A DNA stretch of 64,000 nt from an uncultured Bacteroidota bacterium (GCA_903887415.1 CAISPO010000071.1:1-64000); one strand, 5' to 3'. Shown: positions 35,523-45,192, numbered from the stretch's first letter. Numbers and translations: made by a program. Notes: a model not told the origin generated them from the letters alone.

Positions 35523-37955
35523 CTACGACCTTCTAAACGCCTTCTTAATATCAAGGTAGTCAAGATAATAAACAACCTTCACCGATAGGCTGTTGCTCTG
35601 GGGAGATTGGAACATGTAGTTAACATCATTGGAGTAGTCATTGATGATGTTAGCGCCGCTGGTGTATATCGCATTTTGATACACAACGTCCATCTCACTG
35701 CCGGGGCGGAACTGCCACGCAAAACTGAGATAAACGTTGAAGGAGTTGTAGTTAATGTCGTGATTGGTGTTATATGGTGTAGCAGCAAGCGATCCATCGT
35801 TGCTCAGAAAACTATAAGACGAATAATTGGCCTGCGACCAGTAATGGCGCTCATTGAGGGATAGCGACATCACATTGGTGAAGATGTAAGATGCGGTGAG
35901 TGTGTTGGTAAGTGTATTGATATTCCTTGTGCCAAAGTAGATGGAGTCGTTCGCATTGTCCACGTAACCCACATCATTTTTTTGATTGGTGTAGGCAAAG
36001 CTGTAGATCATAGAGAACTTATCGTTGAAGCGATAGTGCGGCGTAAGCGACCAGTAAAATGTAGTGCGGCCTGCAGTGCCGAATGAGCGGTAGTTAGTCT
36101 CCCCATCGAGCGCGAATTTCTTACGGTAGTCGGAGGAGAAGAAGCCGCCGCCCATGTAGGTGGTGGGATAAACATAGTAGCGGCCTGCGGTGCGCGGTTC
36201 CAGGTAGTCGTATGATTTTTCAGGTTGTGCAACCCAATACACGCCCAGGGTAAGGTAGTTTTTCAGGGTAACATTGTGCGACCCGTTGAAACCATAGCTC
36301 TGAAAAACAGCGGGATTAAAAACGCGGTTGTAATAGATATTGATATGGTTATTCATGTTGATGAAATACCAGAAGGGCTTATAGATATTATAATACTGAT
36401 CGGCATTGTAATAGATAATATTATTGCGGTCGAGGTAGCCCATATCGTTGGGGTTGAAGTGGTCGCTGACAGAGCGAGTGCTGAACAGCCAGGTATAGTT
36501 GCCGCTTACCTTACCGGCATCGAGGTAATACCGGTAACCAACATCCGTGTTATGGTTATAGAATAGCTGGCTCACATCAAGCGAACCATCCGTAGCATAT
36601 TTGTTGGCCTTGTCTGCCAGGCGGAAAAGGATGGCGCTTGCATCGGCATTGTGGGTAGTGTCATAGCGGGTCACATTGGTGTTTACAAAGCTGATGTAGG
36701 AGCTGTTTTTAAAAGCCTGGTCCATCACGATCTCGTTATAGTTGGTGGTGGGTGCCGTCTGTATCTCCCGCTCAGCACCCGTGACCATATTCTTTATCGT
36801 TGCTTCCTGCGGGGCGGTGATGGCATTGAAGATGCCTATACCCAGGTTGCCGCTGGTGCGCCCGGAAATCTTGGTGGCATTGTATATCCTGGTGGTTTGC
36901 GGATTGGTAATAACAGAGTCATTTGCACCAAGAGCAGTTGCGGGGATATTAAAGTTGACCGGTGTGCCCCCTACCCTTCGTGAATAAAAGAGGTCATCTT
37001 TGTTGAAGAGATCGAAGCCTTCGAGGAAAAAATACCGGAGATCGTTGTAACGTACTTCTATGGGCGATAGGTTAAGCACACGAGGGTCGTAGAGGGTCTG
37101 GCCGAAATCGGGCACAAGGGTCATGTCGAGTGTAAAGGCATCGTTGATGCCGTATTTGATGTCCATGCCGCCGTCCACGGTGTGGGCATTCACGCCCGCA
37201 TAGTTCTCGGCATAAGCAGACAGGTATGGGAGCAGTTGCAGCCTCACCGGCGATACGATGTCGTGAATACCTGTGAGGACACCTGCCTGGTTCACAAAGT
37301 TGGACTGCGTGGGCAGCACAGGGTTCCAGAAAGACTGCTCCCTGCACCGCCTGATGATGCGGGCAAAGTTGACGCCCCACTTCTGGATATCGGTCTTTGG
37401 GAAGCGGATGGCCGAATAAGGTATCTTCATTTCGATACACCACCCTTTTTCGTTAATGGTCACTTTAGAGAACCATGCAGCATTCCAGGTGAGGTCGCTG
37501 TTATCAAATTTCTGCTTGGCATCGGCCTGCACGCCTGCTGCGGTAACGATGAAGAAAAAGCCGTTCTGGTTATCGGAGTAAGTATCGAAGAAAACACCGA
37601 AGGCATCATTATTATTATCCCAGACATCGCGTGGGGAGAGCTGCTTGAGGATACTGTCGGGATGCTCATCGTATAGCATAGCGCCCACATAGACTGCTTC
37701 ATTATCATAGAGTATGCTTACCTCCGCCCGCTGTGAGGAAGGCTGGCCGGGATAGGGATCATGCTGGATGAAGCTGGTGGCTTTTTCGGCATGTTGCCAG
37801 GCGGGCTCTGAGAGATTGCCATCAAGGATTATTTTCTCGGTGATGAGGCTGGAGGTCAGTGTTTTCTTTTGTGCAGATGCCGTGAGTTGCACACCTGTTA
37901 TTGCCAGCAAAACAAGTAAGCAGTTATGAACGACAAACGCAAAATGACGAAGCAT
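35523..37955 (-). CDS. DUF5916 outer-membrane protein with CBM9-like domain
   Basis: 810 residues. A signal peptide (about 1-28, ending in ASAQ) precedes a CBM9-like domain (LITEKIILDGNLSEPAWQHA, SILYDNEAVYVGAMLYDEHP, MKIPYSAIRFPK). After about residue 250 comes DUF5916, a membrane-barrel-like region with alternating aromatic strands (YNHNTDVGYRYYLDAGKVSG) ending in VVYYLDYLD. The family is common in Bacteroidota and sometimes called a membrane-associated hydrolase, but its activity is not established. An AAATATCAC motif lies 19-27 bases upstream of the start. Confidence 0.88.
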   Translation of the reverse strand: MLRHFAFVVHNCLLVLLAITGVQLTASAQKKTLTSSLITEKIILDGNLSEPAWQHAEKATSFIQHDPYPGQPSSQRAEVSILYDNEAVYVGAMLYDEHPDSILKQLSPRDVWDNNNDAFGVFFDTYSDNQNGFFFIVTAAGVQADAKQKFDNSDLTWNAAWFSKVTINEKGWCIEMKIPYSAIRFPKTDIQKWGVNFARIIRRCREQSFWNPVLPTQSNFVNQAGVLTGIHDIVSPVRLQLLPYLSAYAENYAGVNAHTVDGGMDIKYGINDAFTLDMTLVPDFGQTLYDPRVLNLSPIEVRYNDLRYFFLEGFDLFNKDDLFYSRRVGGTPVNFNIPATALGANDSVITNPQTTRIYNATKISGRTSGNLGIGIFNAITAPQEATIKNMVTGAEREIQTAPTTNYNEIVMDQAFKNSSYISFVNTNVTRYDTTHNADASAILFRLADKANKYATDGSLDVSQLFYNHNTDVGYRYYLDAGKVSGNYTWLFSTRSVSDHFNPNDMGYLDRNNIIYYNADQYYNIYKPFWYFINMNNHINIYYNRVFNPAVFQSYGFNGSHNVTLKNYLTLGVYWVAQPEKSYDYLEPRTAGRYYVYPTTYMGGGFFSSDYRKKFALDGETNYRSFGTAGRTTFYWSLTPHYRFNDKFSMIYSFAYTNQKNDVGYVDNANDSIYFGTRNINTLTNTLTASYIFTNVMSLSLNERHYWSQANYSSYSFLSNDGSLAATPYNTNHDINYNSFNVYLSFAWQFRPGSEMDVVYQNAIYTSGANIINDYSNDVNYMFQSPQSNSLSVKVVYYLDYLDIKKAFRRS

Positions 37956-38064
37956 AGGAAAGAATAATCAGTCAAATATCACGCATCTTTTTCAATTTGA
38001 AATCACCCGATTAATCACCCTAAAATGGCGATTGCTGAGGTATATCTATTTACCCATTAGTATT

Positions 38065-38145
38065 ACGCCCTTTCGGGGCTCTAATATTGTTTGTTTATTA
38101 TCCCAGGGCTTCACCTGGGCTATATTATCACACCCTTTCAGGGCT
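38065..38145. repeat. intergenic repeat with several GC hairpins
   Basis: It contains CGCCCTTTCGGGGCT, then CCCAGG-gcttca-CCTGGG (38102-38119) and CACCCTTTCAGGGCT. This layout (CGCCCTTTCAGGGC ... CCCAGGGCT) resembles REP-like intergenic repeats common in Bacteroidota. Confidence 0.65.
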
Positions 38146-38186
38146 ATTTATTTTTCAACTATCATCGAGCCGCAATGAACATGGAG

Positions 38187-39860
38187 TTAGAAACTCGAAG
38201 TCAGGGTAGCTTTCACTCCGCTGAAAGCGGGCTCATAACGGCATACACCGCCTGCGCAGTTGATTCCATCCACCTGCTTCACATATGCAAGGGAGAACCT
38301 GTGAGGCCCTTTGGTATAGGAAGTATAAATGCTGGGGTAATGATTGCCGGAAGTAGCGAGATGTTTGTTGTCGTCATTGTAGTTCACCACGGTATTATAC
38401 ATAACCGATACAGATACAGACCACCTTGGCGCCATATCATACTCCAGCAGCGCAAAGACCCATGACCCGTAATCCTGCTTCGTATCCATGTATTGCATTT
38501 CAGCTCTTATAGAGTTCTTTTCATTGAGGCGGTAGGTGACCTCAGCAAAAGGAGTGACAGAATACACAATAGGATGCGCTGTTGACCCTTCAGATTGGTA
38601 TGCGGTGATATTGTACTCCATATACTGCACCCCTCCCTGGAATATCCATGATTTCAAACCCTGGTAAAAGCCATCCACATAAGCCTCACGGTACAGTTCT
38701 TTGTCATCGAGGGTATTAATATGTGTGTATGTAACCGTGAAATTTGTAACGTCATTGGGCGAAAGCGCAAGATTGGCCGTACCCGCCATTTCTGATATAT
38801 CCTGCGATGCAGGGGTATAGCGCGCCATCAGGCGCTCCGGCCTGAGTACAGCTACTACAGGCTGCCAGTTGAGCATACCATTCAGCAAGGTTTCGTTTGG
38901 CGATGTGCGCATCACAAAATCCTGGGTGCGCTTGCCGGTGAGGCTCAGGGCTATTCCTTTCTTACCATAGTTCAGTGACGTGTATTCTACATTTCCCGGT
39001 TTATCAATTAGTAATGCCGGCTGCGCAGAATCTAGTGCATTTGCGTGAGGCACATCATAGCCCGGAACACTTATAGCCTCATGGGTTTTGTAGGCACCCT
39101 CGGCATACCATGAGAAGTTTTTGTAGGTGAGCGTATTGTACACAGAGAATGCGTACATATTGTACTTGGGGTAAAACTGGATACCTTCCGTGGCCTGCGC
39201 ATCAATAGTATTTACCACTCCTGCCATGGAAGCCTGGTCGAGTGTGCGGTTGAGGACACCGATGCCGGGAATTATATGCACCTTACCTGCACTGAAATCA
39301 CCTTCAATATTAAGCCCCTTTATTACCGGGCCATAAGGAGGAGTGTGCAGCGCTTTGTCCACATCAACAAGGCTGTTGTCTTTTTGCTGTCCGCCGAATG
39401 CTTTTGCCGTTATGTTATTGGTGATCTTGTACTTCAATTCAAGGCCCATCAGTGCATTATCTATCAACAGCCCCCTGTCTTCGTAGGAACGAAAAAGGAT
39501 ACCACTACCGATCTGATCATATATAGAGCCAATGGTGATGGTGAGGTCGTTCACATCTTTGCTTATGCTCCAGGCGCCAATTCCAAAATCAGTGCTGGGC
39601 GATGTTGGATTTTTTAGATTGGAATTATTAAAGGCATCGGCACGGAGGAAAAATGTGAACCCGCTGATGCTATACCGCAGGTCGAGCCAGGCTTCACTGC
39701 CACTGAGGGCATTGTCATACAGGGGATTATTAGACGCACCTATGCTTGGGTCACTCTGAAAAAAATTCACGTTCATCATGAGGTCGCCTGAAAAAGTACC
39801 CTGTGCCCATAAACTGCCGGAGCAGCAAACCAATAAAAATAAAAAAACAGATTTTTTCAT
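38187..39860 (-). CDS. DUF6029-family outer-membrane protein
   Basis: 557 residues with a signal peptide (MKKSVFLFLLVCCSGSLWAQ). It starts with the family hallmark GTFSGDLMMNVNFFQSDP and a long series of beta strands (GSEAWLDLRYSISGFTFFLRA, YGSWVFALLEYDMAPRWSVSVSV). It is a probable barrel or surface-exposed beta protein. It is transcribed from a good promoter at 39889-39920, divergently from the thioredoxin gene; DUF6029 genes commonly have a TlpA-like gene beside them. Confidence 0.85.
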   Translation of the reverse strand: MKKSVFLFLLVCCSGSLWAQGTFSGDLMMNVNFFQSDPSIGASNNPLYDNALSGSEAWLDLRYSISGFTFFLRADAFNNSNLKNPTSPSTDFGIGAWSISKDVNDLTITIGSIYDQIGSGILFRSYEDRGLLIDNALMGLELKYKITNNITAKAFGGQQKDNSLVDVDKALHTPPYGPVIKGLNIEGDFSAGKVHIIPGIGVLNRTLDQASMAGVVNTIDAQATEGIQFYPKYNMYAFSVYNTLTYKNFSWYAEGAYKTHEAISVPGYDVPHANALDSAQPALLIDKPGNVEYTSLNYGKKGIALSLTGKRTQDFVMRTSPNETLLNGMLNWQPVVAVLRPERLMARYTPASQDISEMAGTANLALSPNDVTNFTVTYTHINTLDDKELYREAYVDGFYQGLKSWIFQGGVQYMEYNITAYQSEGSTAHPIVYSVTPFAEVTYRLNEKNSIRAEMQYMDTKQDYGSWVFALLEYDMAPRWSVSVSVMYNTVVNYNDDNKHLATSGNHYPSIYTSYTKGPHRFSLAYVKQVDGINCAGGVCRYEPAFSGVKATLTSSF

Positions 39861-39888
39861 TTAGAAGTGTATATTGTTAAAGTTTTTC

Positions 39889-39920
39889 CGAAATTAGCTT
39901 CTTTATTCAATTCCGGCAAA
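39889..39920 (-). promoter_or_regulatory. promoter of the DUF6029 gene
   Basis: Reading on the minus strand: TTTG (39920-39917), 20 bases, then TAATTTCG (39896-39889), a one-base variant of TAnnTTTG. The start codon lies 28 bases downstream. Confidence 0.6.
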
Positions 39921-39953
39921 GTTTTGGCTTATTATTGTTAAAAACAAGGACTT

Positions 39954-40442
39954 ATGAAAAAAATTATTGCGGCCGTTGTATGCATTTTAGCTGCGGCTAC
40001 CCTGCAGGCTCAAGGGCTACCGAACACGCAGATAAAGGATGTTAGTTCCGGTAAAAAAATTGCGTTCAACGAAACCGTTGAAAAAGGCAAAGTTACCCTT
40101 ATCAGTTTTTGGGCTACCTGGTGCGTACCCTGCAAGAAAGAGATAAAAAACATATCCCTTAAACTGCCAGAATGGAAAAAAGAAGCGGATTTTAACTATG
40201 AGACCATATCTATAGATGAAGCGCGCGCGGAGGGACTTGTACGCACATACGCCATATCGCAGGGCTGGAATTTTCCATTTTATATAGATGCCAATTCCGA
40301 CCTGAAGCGTTCGCTGAGCTTTCAGAATGTGCCTTATACCATGATCATTGATAAGAATGGTAAAGTTGCATTTACGCATACCGGCTATGAGGAAGGCGGC
40401 GAAGCGGAAGTGTTTGCGAAGATAAAGGAACTGGCAAAGTAA
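39954..40442 (+). CDS. TlpA-like thioredoxin, periplasmic
   Basis: 162 residues with a signal peptide (MKKIIAAVVCILAAATLQAQ) and a thioredoxin fold. The redox motif is WCVPC (Cys57 and Cys60), and the cis-Pro loop is PYTMIIDKNGKVAF. The family reduces periplasmic or outer-membrane disulfides. It is divergent from the DUF6029 gene, which is the usual arrangement and suggests it helps that protein mature. Confidence 0.88.
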   Translation: MKKIIAAVVCILAAATLQAQGLPNTQIKDVSSGKKIAFNETVEKGKVTLISFWATWCVPCKKEIKNISLKLPEWKKEADFNYETISIDEARAEGLVRTYAISQGWNFPFYIDANSDLKRSLSFQNVPYTMIIDKNGKVAFTHTGYEEGGEAEVFAKIKELAK

Positions 40443-40564
40443 GTTGTTTGCGTGTTAGCATTTGCGAAAAAAGTGTCGCGCGGAAAATATCTCTGTCAGG
40501 AGGCGCAAAGGCGCAGTTCCCACGTTTTGTTCCAAGACCGCGAAGCGCTCGTACGACTGAAACA

Positions 40565-42721
40565 TTATGCACGTTCAATTATGTTTTTGAAAACTGCCTT
40601 CATGTTTTCTTTATTGAAATTGTCGCGGACATAGGTTTTGCCAAAGGCAGATAGTTTTTCCCAGGCATCTTTATGCGAATAGATGCGAAGTATTTCTGCA
40701 ATCATTTCCTGAACAGAGTTTGCACCCTTATAGGCAAAACTATCATCTTTGGGCATGCCCTCAAATGCGGTATCTGTACCCACGACCGGTATCCCTTTTG
40801 CCATTGCCTCTATTACTTTGCCCTTCACCCCCGCACCAGACAATAGGGGCACTACAGCGATCCTTGACTTTGCATAAAGGCGCTCCAATTCATCAACTGG
40901 TATTTCAGATTGTATGTTTATATTCTTAAACTGCTCTTTATATTTAAAGATAAAATCAGGCACCAACGAACCAACGATGGTGAGCCCAATATTGTGAACG
41001 GATAATTGCGGGTAGATGTCATCCAGGAACCACTTCATAGCATCTTTGTTGGGAGGATGGTTGAACCCACCTACAAATAAAAGCCCTTCGCGCTCTTCAT
41101 AGCCTGGCGTACGGGCTGCTACTTCAAAAAAGTAGCCGGGAATATAGCTTAATGGTTTTGTGATGTATTGCTTCAGATAATCCAATTCATCAACACTAAT
41201 TACCAATGAATTATCCGCATTAGCATACATAAAATCTTCTACCGCCTTTATGTTCTTTGCCTGTTTTGCAAGGGCCGTATTTTTTTTATCTGCTGCTTCA
41301 CGCTCCAATCTCCGATAGCCAAGATCATGGCCAAAATAAATCACTTTCCCTGAATAGGCTATGCTCCTGATAAATTTGAGTACCGGCAAGCATACTGATG
41401 CCCTGCTTAGCAATATTGCATCAAAATTGGCGCTGTTTTTTTCCAGGTAACTCTTCCAGCTTTCATCGTCAAAATCAAATGCATGGCCATATAATACCTC
41501 TACGCCTTTTTCCTGTAGCGCCCTCATATATTTTTTCGGCACATTCTGATTTTCGCCAAGGAACTTGACATGATAGCCAAGCTCCAGCATGGAATCGATA
41601 AAATTGCTGATGCACCTGGAACCCGCATCCCTATCCACCTGCGGCAAATAATGATCCACAATCAGAATATGCTTCTCGCCTGTAGTACGATCCCGCTCAG
41701 AAAAAACATTTTCTCCATTTGGGGATTTTTGCTGCAAAACCTGCTGCCATTTATGCAGGAATTTCTTTTGGTTTACAACCTGGTACTTTTTTACTCCTTT
41801 GTTTACATCAGTGCCGTGTGTGACACCTTCGAAATGGACCACTGCCGAAAACGGTTGATACATAACCTTGTAATCTTCTTTCCTGACCTGGAAACATAAG
41901 TCGGTATCTTCATAATAAGCCGGTGCAAAATGCTCATCGAAGCCACCTATTTTTTTCCATAAGTTGTTGATGATCATTATTGATGCGCCAGATATATAAT
42001 CCACTTCTTTTACATAGTTGTATTCCGGCCTTTTAGGATTATCATCATTTCCATAATTCCATCCGCTACCATCCTGCCAGATAATGCCGCCCGCCTCCTG
42101 CAACCGCCCATTTTCGTACAACAGCTTGGAGCCCACCAGCCCAACATTGTCAAACCGGTCAAAACAACTCAACAACTCTTCCAGCCAGCCCTTTTGTACC
42201 TGTGTATCATTGTTCAAAAAAACCAGGTATTTGCCTTTTGCTTTTGATGCAGCATTATTGCAGTTTTTCAAGAAGCCGAGATTGCTTTCATTCTTAATTA
42301 AAACGAGGTTCTGAAAATTTTCGAGGAGGAGATCAATACTTTCAGTAGAATTATCATCGGCAACAATAATCTCATAGCCATTATACCTACAGTTGTGATA
42401 TATGGAGCATATGCAGTTATAGGTATATTCCACCTGGTTGTACATGGGTATAATAATGGATACACCAGGATCTGTATTATCAGGCAGGACTATATTCTGT
42501 TTCTTATTATAGTTCCTTATCGAGAGGTCGAGCGTTAAATTTGATTCGTCATCGAAATCAGTAATATTGCCAAAAGCCTTTTTATGTAATAAACTCTTAG
42601 TGCCTGTTATTATTCCCTTTCTCTTAATTTCCTTAGCCAATTCCTTTGCTACTTTCTTCTTATTGTCACTTTTGGCGAATCGTTTAAAATAATAAAAATA
42701 TTTCCCTACTTTACTTTTCAT
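40565..42721 (-). CDS. bifunctional glycosyltransferase (GT2 plus GT4-like)
   Basis: 718 residues. An N-terminal GT2 domain (about 80-330) has VSIIIPMYNQVEYTYNC, IIVADDNSTESID and LVFLNNDTQVQKGW. A C-terminal GT1/GT4-like domain (about 380-718) has LFVGGFNHPPNKDAMKWFLD, RIAVVPLLSGAGVKGK and EAMAKGIPVVGTD. Such fusions build the repeat unit of surface polysaccharides in the cytoplasm. A sugar transferase gene is divergent upstream (42939), so the two probably serve the same polymer. Confidence 0.9.
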   Translation of the reverse strand: MKSKVGKYFYYFKRFAKSDNKKKVAKELAKEIKRKGIITGTKSLLHKKAFGNITDFDDESNLTLDLSIRNYNKKQNIVLPDNTDPGVSIIIPMYNQVEYTYNCICSIYHNCRYNGYEIIVADDNSTESIDLLLENFQNLVLIKNESNLGFLKNCNNAASKAKGKYLVFLNNDTQVQKGWLEELLSCFDRFDNVGLVGSKLLYENGRLQEAGGIIWQDGSGWNYGNDDNPKRPEYNYVKEVDYISGASIMIINNLWKKIGGFDEHFAPAYYEDTDLCFQVRKEDYKVMYQPFSAVVHFEGVTHGTDVNKGVKKYQVVNQKKFLHKWQQVLQQKSPNGENVFSERDRTTGEKHILIVDHYLPQVDRDAGSRCISNFIDSMLELGYHVKFLGENQNVPKKYMRALQEKGVEVLYGHAFDFDDESWKSYLEKNSANFDAILLSRASVCLPVLKFIRSIAYSGKVIYFGHDLGYRRLEREAADKKNTALAKQAKNIKAVEDFMYANADNSLVISVDELDYLKQYITKPLSYIPGYFFEVAARTPGYEEREGLLFVGGFNHPPNKDAMKWFLDDIYPQLSVHNIGLTIVGSLVPDFIFKYKEQFKNINIQSEIPVDELERLYAKSRIAVVPLLSGAGVKGKVIEAMAKGIPVVGTDTAFEGMPKDDSFAYKGANSVQEMIAEILRIYSHKDAWEKLSAFGKTYVRDNFNKENMKAVFKNIIERA

Positions 42722-42741
42722 TTTTGGAATATAGTGCAGCG

Positions 42742-42770
42742 CAAAATTAGAATAACTTTTCGGCTTTAAA
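42742..42770 (-). promoter_or_regulatory. possible promoter of the bifunctional glycosyltransferase
   Basis: On the minus strand TTTA (42770-42767), 17 bases, then TAATTTTG (42749-42742), an exact TAnnTTTG box, 21 bases before the start codon. Confidence 0.45.
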
Positions 42771-42938
42771 GGGGTGAAAAATAAATGGAAAAATAAAGAG
42801 TATGATCAATTACGATACTACCGCAAATAAACCAATTGATTATTTAACAGTCTGTAAGTAATAATGATTGGCAAATATTCTTTTTTTCGGAAAATTAGCA
42901 CGATTTTTGCCACCCGGTAGCTAGCTACTCAGTAATAA

Positions 42939-43697
42939 ATGAAAGAACAAGCAACTTTAGATATAACTTTTGAACGATCGCCTGTGCAGATAATGCCGCA
43001 ATCGGACATGGCAAGCATCCGCTATTTGTTTCACGAAATGAACCAGCAGTATCTTGATCATGAGCCTGCTAGCTATTATTATACAGTAAAACGCGTGATG
43101 GATGTCGTTATATCGGGCTTATTTATCGTCTGTGTCATGTCGTGGCTGATGCCCATTATTGCACTGCTGATAAAAATTTCTTCAAAAGGGCCCGTGTTTT
43201 TTGTTCAAAAACGCACCGGATATATGGGAGTGGAGTTCAATTGCTTCAAATTCCGCACGATGTACCTGAATGATGAAGCCGACATAAAGCAGGTTTCTAT
43301 TAATGATAAACGTATTACGGCAATAGGGAAATTTCTGAGGATCACCCACCTGGATGAAACGCCGCAGTTCTTTAATGTTATCATTGGTGATATGAGCGTA
43401 ATAGGGCCGCGGCCGCATATGCTTTTCCATACACGCAATTATTCGGAATGGATACCTTATTACAACCTGCGCCATGAGGTAAAACCGGGCATGACGGGTA
43501 TGGCGCAAATAAAGGATTATATAGGCGAGATCAGTGTGGAGCGAGAATTGCGCAAGCGCATACAATGGGATATATACTATATGAAACACCGCAGCATAAG
43601 GCTGGATATTAATATATTGCTTAGCACAGCGGGTTGTGTATTTAAGAAGATAGCACAGTTGGCGCGGCCGTCGGGCCCTCTCCAAAGGAGAGGGTGA
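42939..43697 (+). CDS. sugar transferase, catalytic domain only
   Basis: 252 residues with one membrane helix (about 45-70) and the bacterial sugar-transferase core: YYTVKRVMDVVISGLFIVC, FVQKRTGYMGVEFNCFKFRTM, DETPQFFNVIIGDMSVIGPR, then EVKPGMTGMAQIKDYIG. It is shorter than the WcaJ-like relative at 14226, as in the LpsB/PglC-like forms that have only the catalytic part. The last residues (ARPSGPLQRRG) and stop codon are encoded by a GC hairpin repeat (43676-43694), so the C-terminus was extended or altered by repeat insertion. Confidence 0.9.
   Translation: MKEQATLDITFERSPVQIMPQSDMASIRYLFHEMNQQYLDHEPASYYYTVKRVMDVVISGLFIVCVMSWLMPIIALLIKISSKGPVFFVQKRTGYMGVEFNCFKFRTMYLNDEADIKQVSINDKRITAIGKFLRITHLDETPQFFNVIIGDMSVIGPRPHMLFHTRNYSEWIPYYNLRHEVKPGMTGMAQIKDYIGEISVERELRKRIQWDIYYMKHRSIRLDINILLSTAGCVFKKIAQLARPSGPLQRRG
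43676..43694. repeat. CCCTCTCC/GGAGAGGG hairpin repeat
   Basis: Arms at 43676-43683 and 43687-43694 around AAA. It sits in the last codons of the sugar transferase and adjoins its stop. Confidence 0.7.
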
Positions 43698-43747
43698 GGT
43701 GGAATGAGTTGCATACCAGCCCATCGGCATTTCAAACTAGCCAGCCA

Positions 43748-43831
43748 CTACAATCCTATTTCCAAAAACACCGGGCAATGATCGGAGTGTTTTAGTGCGC
43801 CATGATCTCGGCATGTTTCAGCTTTTTGCTG
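43748..43831 (-). pseudogene. diverged duplicate of the exoA 3' end
   Basis: 84 bases matching 44428-44512 of exoA at about 90 percent or better, in the same orientation, including the stop codon (copy ends ...FLEIGL, original ...FLEVGV). One base is missing in the middle, so the copy reads KLKHAEIMAH then stops. It flanks the toxin-antitoxin pair on the side away from exoA. Confidence 0.85.
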
Positions 43832-43840
43832 TCTCCTAAA

Positions 43841-44139
43841 TCACCTCAGCCGCTTCCTGATTTCTTTTGGGTTTCTGCTCGTATGAAAAACTGAGTAAAC
43901 AAACACTGTAGAACCAATAATTTCAAAAGCCACGATGTAAGGGAAACGATCTAATAAAACTTTACGCAAACTCTTTCCCATTTTACTGTAGTATTCAGGA
44001 TGTTCTTTGACTTGAGCACAACAGACAGCTAGTTCGGTAAAAAAACGTTCTCCCAGCCCCCCTGTTTGCCCTCATACCATTGATAAGCATCTTCAATGTC
44101 GGCCTCAACTTTGTCGTGAAATATCAAGGAATAATTCAA
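43841..44139 (-). pseudogene. ParE/RelE-type toxin, frameshifted
   Basis: The first part translates as LNYSLIFHDKVEADIEDAYQ and WYEGKQGG from a TTG that overlaps the antitoxin stop (ATTGA). After a run of six C on the + strand (44057-44062), the next frame continues GLGERFFTELAVCCAQVKEH ... LLDRFPYIVAFEIIGSTVFV, HTSRNPKEIRKRLR, which is a typical ParE/RelE toxin. One more base in the run (seven) restores a single frame of about 100 residues. In this sequence the toxin is off. Confidence 0.85.
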
Positions 44140-44378
44140 TTGGCTGTTTTTCTCCTTTTTCTAATATTGTCAAACATGTCCTGCAAGCCTACGCCCTTAA
44201 CTTTCCCACTTAACAACTCAGTCCGGCGCTCATTAATTATCTCAAGCTGCTGTTCCGTGAAAAACGGCTCCAGATCGTTAAGCTCTTTTTCAAGTATAGC
44301 GTAAAGCGCATTGACCTTTTTTTCATTTACTTCAGCCAAATAAGTAATAAGGCGATCCCTTTTCATTGCTGCATTCAT
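44136..44378 (-). CDS. antitoxin of a type II addiction module
   Basis: 80 residues from the ATG at 44378 (an upstream TTG at 44414 is less likely). It begins MNAAMKRDRLITYLAEVNEK and ends FFTEQQLEIINERRTELLSG, followed by a short basic tail, which matches small addiction-module antitoxins in front of ParE/RelE toxins. It would bind the toxin and its own promoter. The toxin gene follows with a one-codon overlap and is frameshifted. exoA lies 49 bases upstream. Confidence 0.85.
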   Translation of the reverse strand: MNAAMKRDRLITYLAEVNEKKVNALYAILEKELNDLEPFFTEQQLEIINERRTELLSGKVKGVGLQDMFDNIRKRRKTAN

Positions 44379-44427
44379 AACACTGTCTTTATGCACAATT
44401 AAGAAAATAGTCAAACCAGATATACTA

Positions 44428-45192
44428 CTACACTCCCACCTCCAAAAACACCGGGCAATGATCGGAGTGTTTTATGTGCGGCATGATCTCGGCATGTTTT
44501 AGTTTTTTGCTGAGTGGTTCGGTGACGTTTATGTAATCTATACGCCAGCCCTTGTTATTGGCCCTTGCCCCGGCAAACTGGCTCCACCAGGTATATTGGT
44601 GCGGCTCTTTATTGAAGTGGCGGAAGGTATCCACAAATCCGTTTTCAAAGAGTTTATCCATCCACGCGCGCTCTTCGGGCAGGAAGCCGGTATAATTCTT
44701 GTTTCGCACCGGGTCGTGGATATCTATGGCTTTGTGACAGATATTGTAGTCGCCGCAAATAATGAGCTTCGGGCGTGCTTTTCTTAGCCCACCTATGTAA
44801 TCAAAGAACTCATCGAGCCACTGATACTTATACACTTGCCGTTCATCGCCGCTGGTGCCGCTGGGGAAGTATGCATTTACCAGGGTCACATCGCCAAAGT
44901 CGGCGCGTATCACGCGGCCTTCGGCATCGCTTTGCATAATGCCATTGCCATAAGAAACATTATCCGGCTTTATCTTAGTAAGAATAGCTACGCCGCTATA
45001 CCCTTTCTTTTCGGCAGAGTAGGAATACACCTCATACCCGGCGGCTTTGATCTCCGCTTCGGGCACATCTTCTTTATTTGCTTTTATTTCCTGCAGGCAG
45101 ATCACATCTGCAGGGTCTGTTTTCAGCCAATCTATAAAGCCTTTCTTTACTGCGGCGCGGATGCCGTTTACGTTGTATGTTACGATTCTCAT
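44428..45192 (-). CDS. exoA: exodeoxyribonuclease III
   Basis: 254 residues, the usual length. The motifs are YNVNGIRAA near the start, LQEIKANKED (metal ligand Glu), LIICGDYNICH, and the C-terminal HSDHCPVFLEV with the catalytic histidine. The enzyme removes nucleotides from 3' ends and cleaves abasic sites in base excision repair. The 3' end is duplicated, in diverged form, at 43748-43831, with a toxin-antitoxin module between the copies. Confidence 0.95.
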   Translation of the reverse strand: MRIVTYNVNGIRAAVKKGFIDWLKTDPADVICLQEIKANKEDVPEAEIKAAGYEVYSYSAEKKGYSGVAILTKIKPDNVSYGNGIMQSDAEGRVIRADFGDVTLVNAYFPSGTSGDERQVYKYQWLDEFFDYIGGLRKARPKLIICGDYNICHKAIDIHDPVRNKNYTGFLPEERAWMDKLFENGFVDTFRHFNKEPHQYTWWSQFAGARANNKGWRIDYINVTEPLSKKLKHAEIMPHIKHSDHCPVFLEVGV

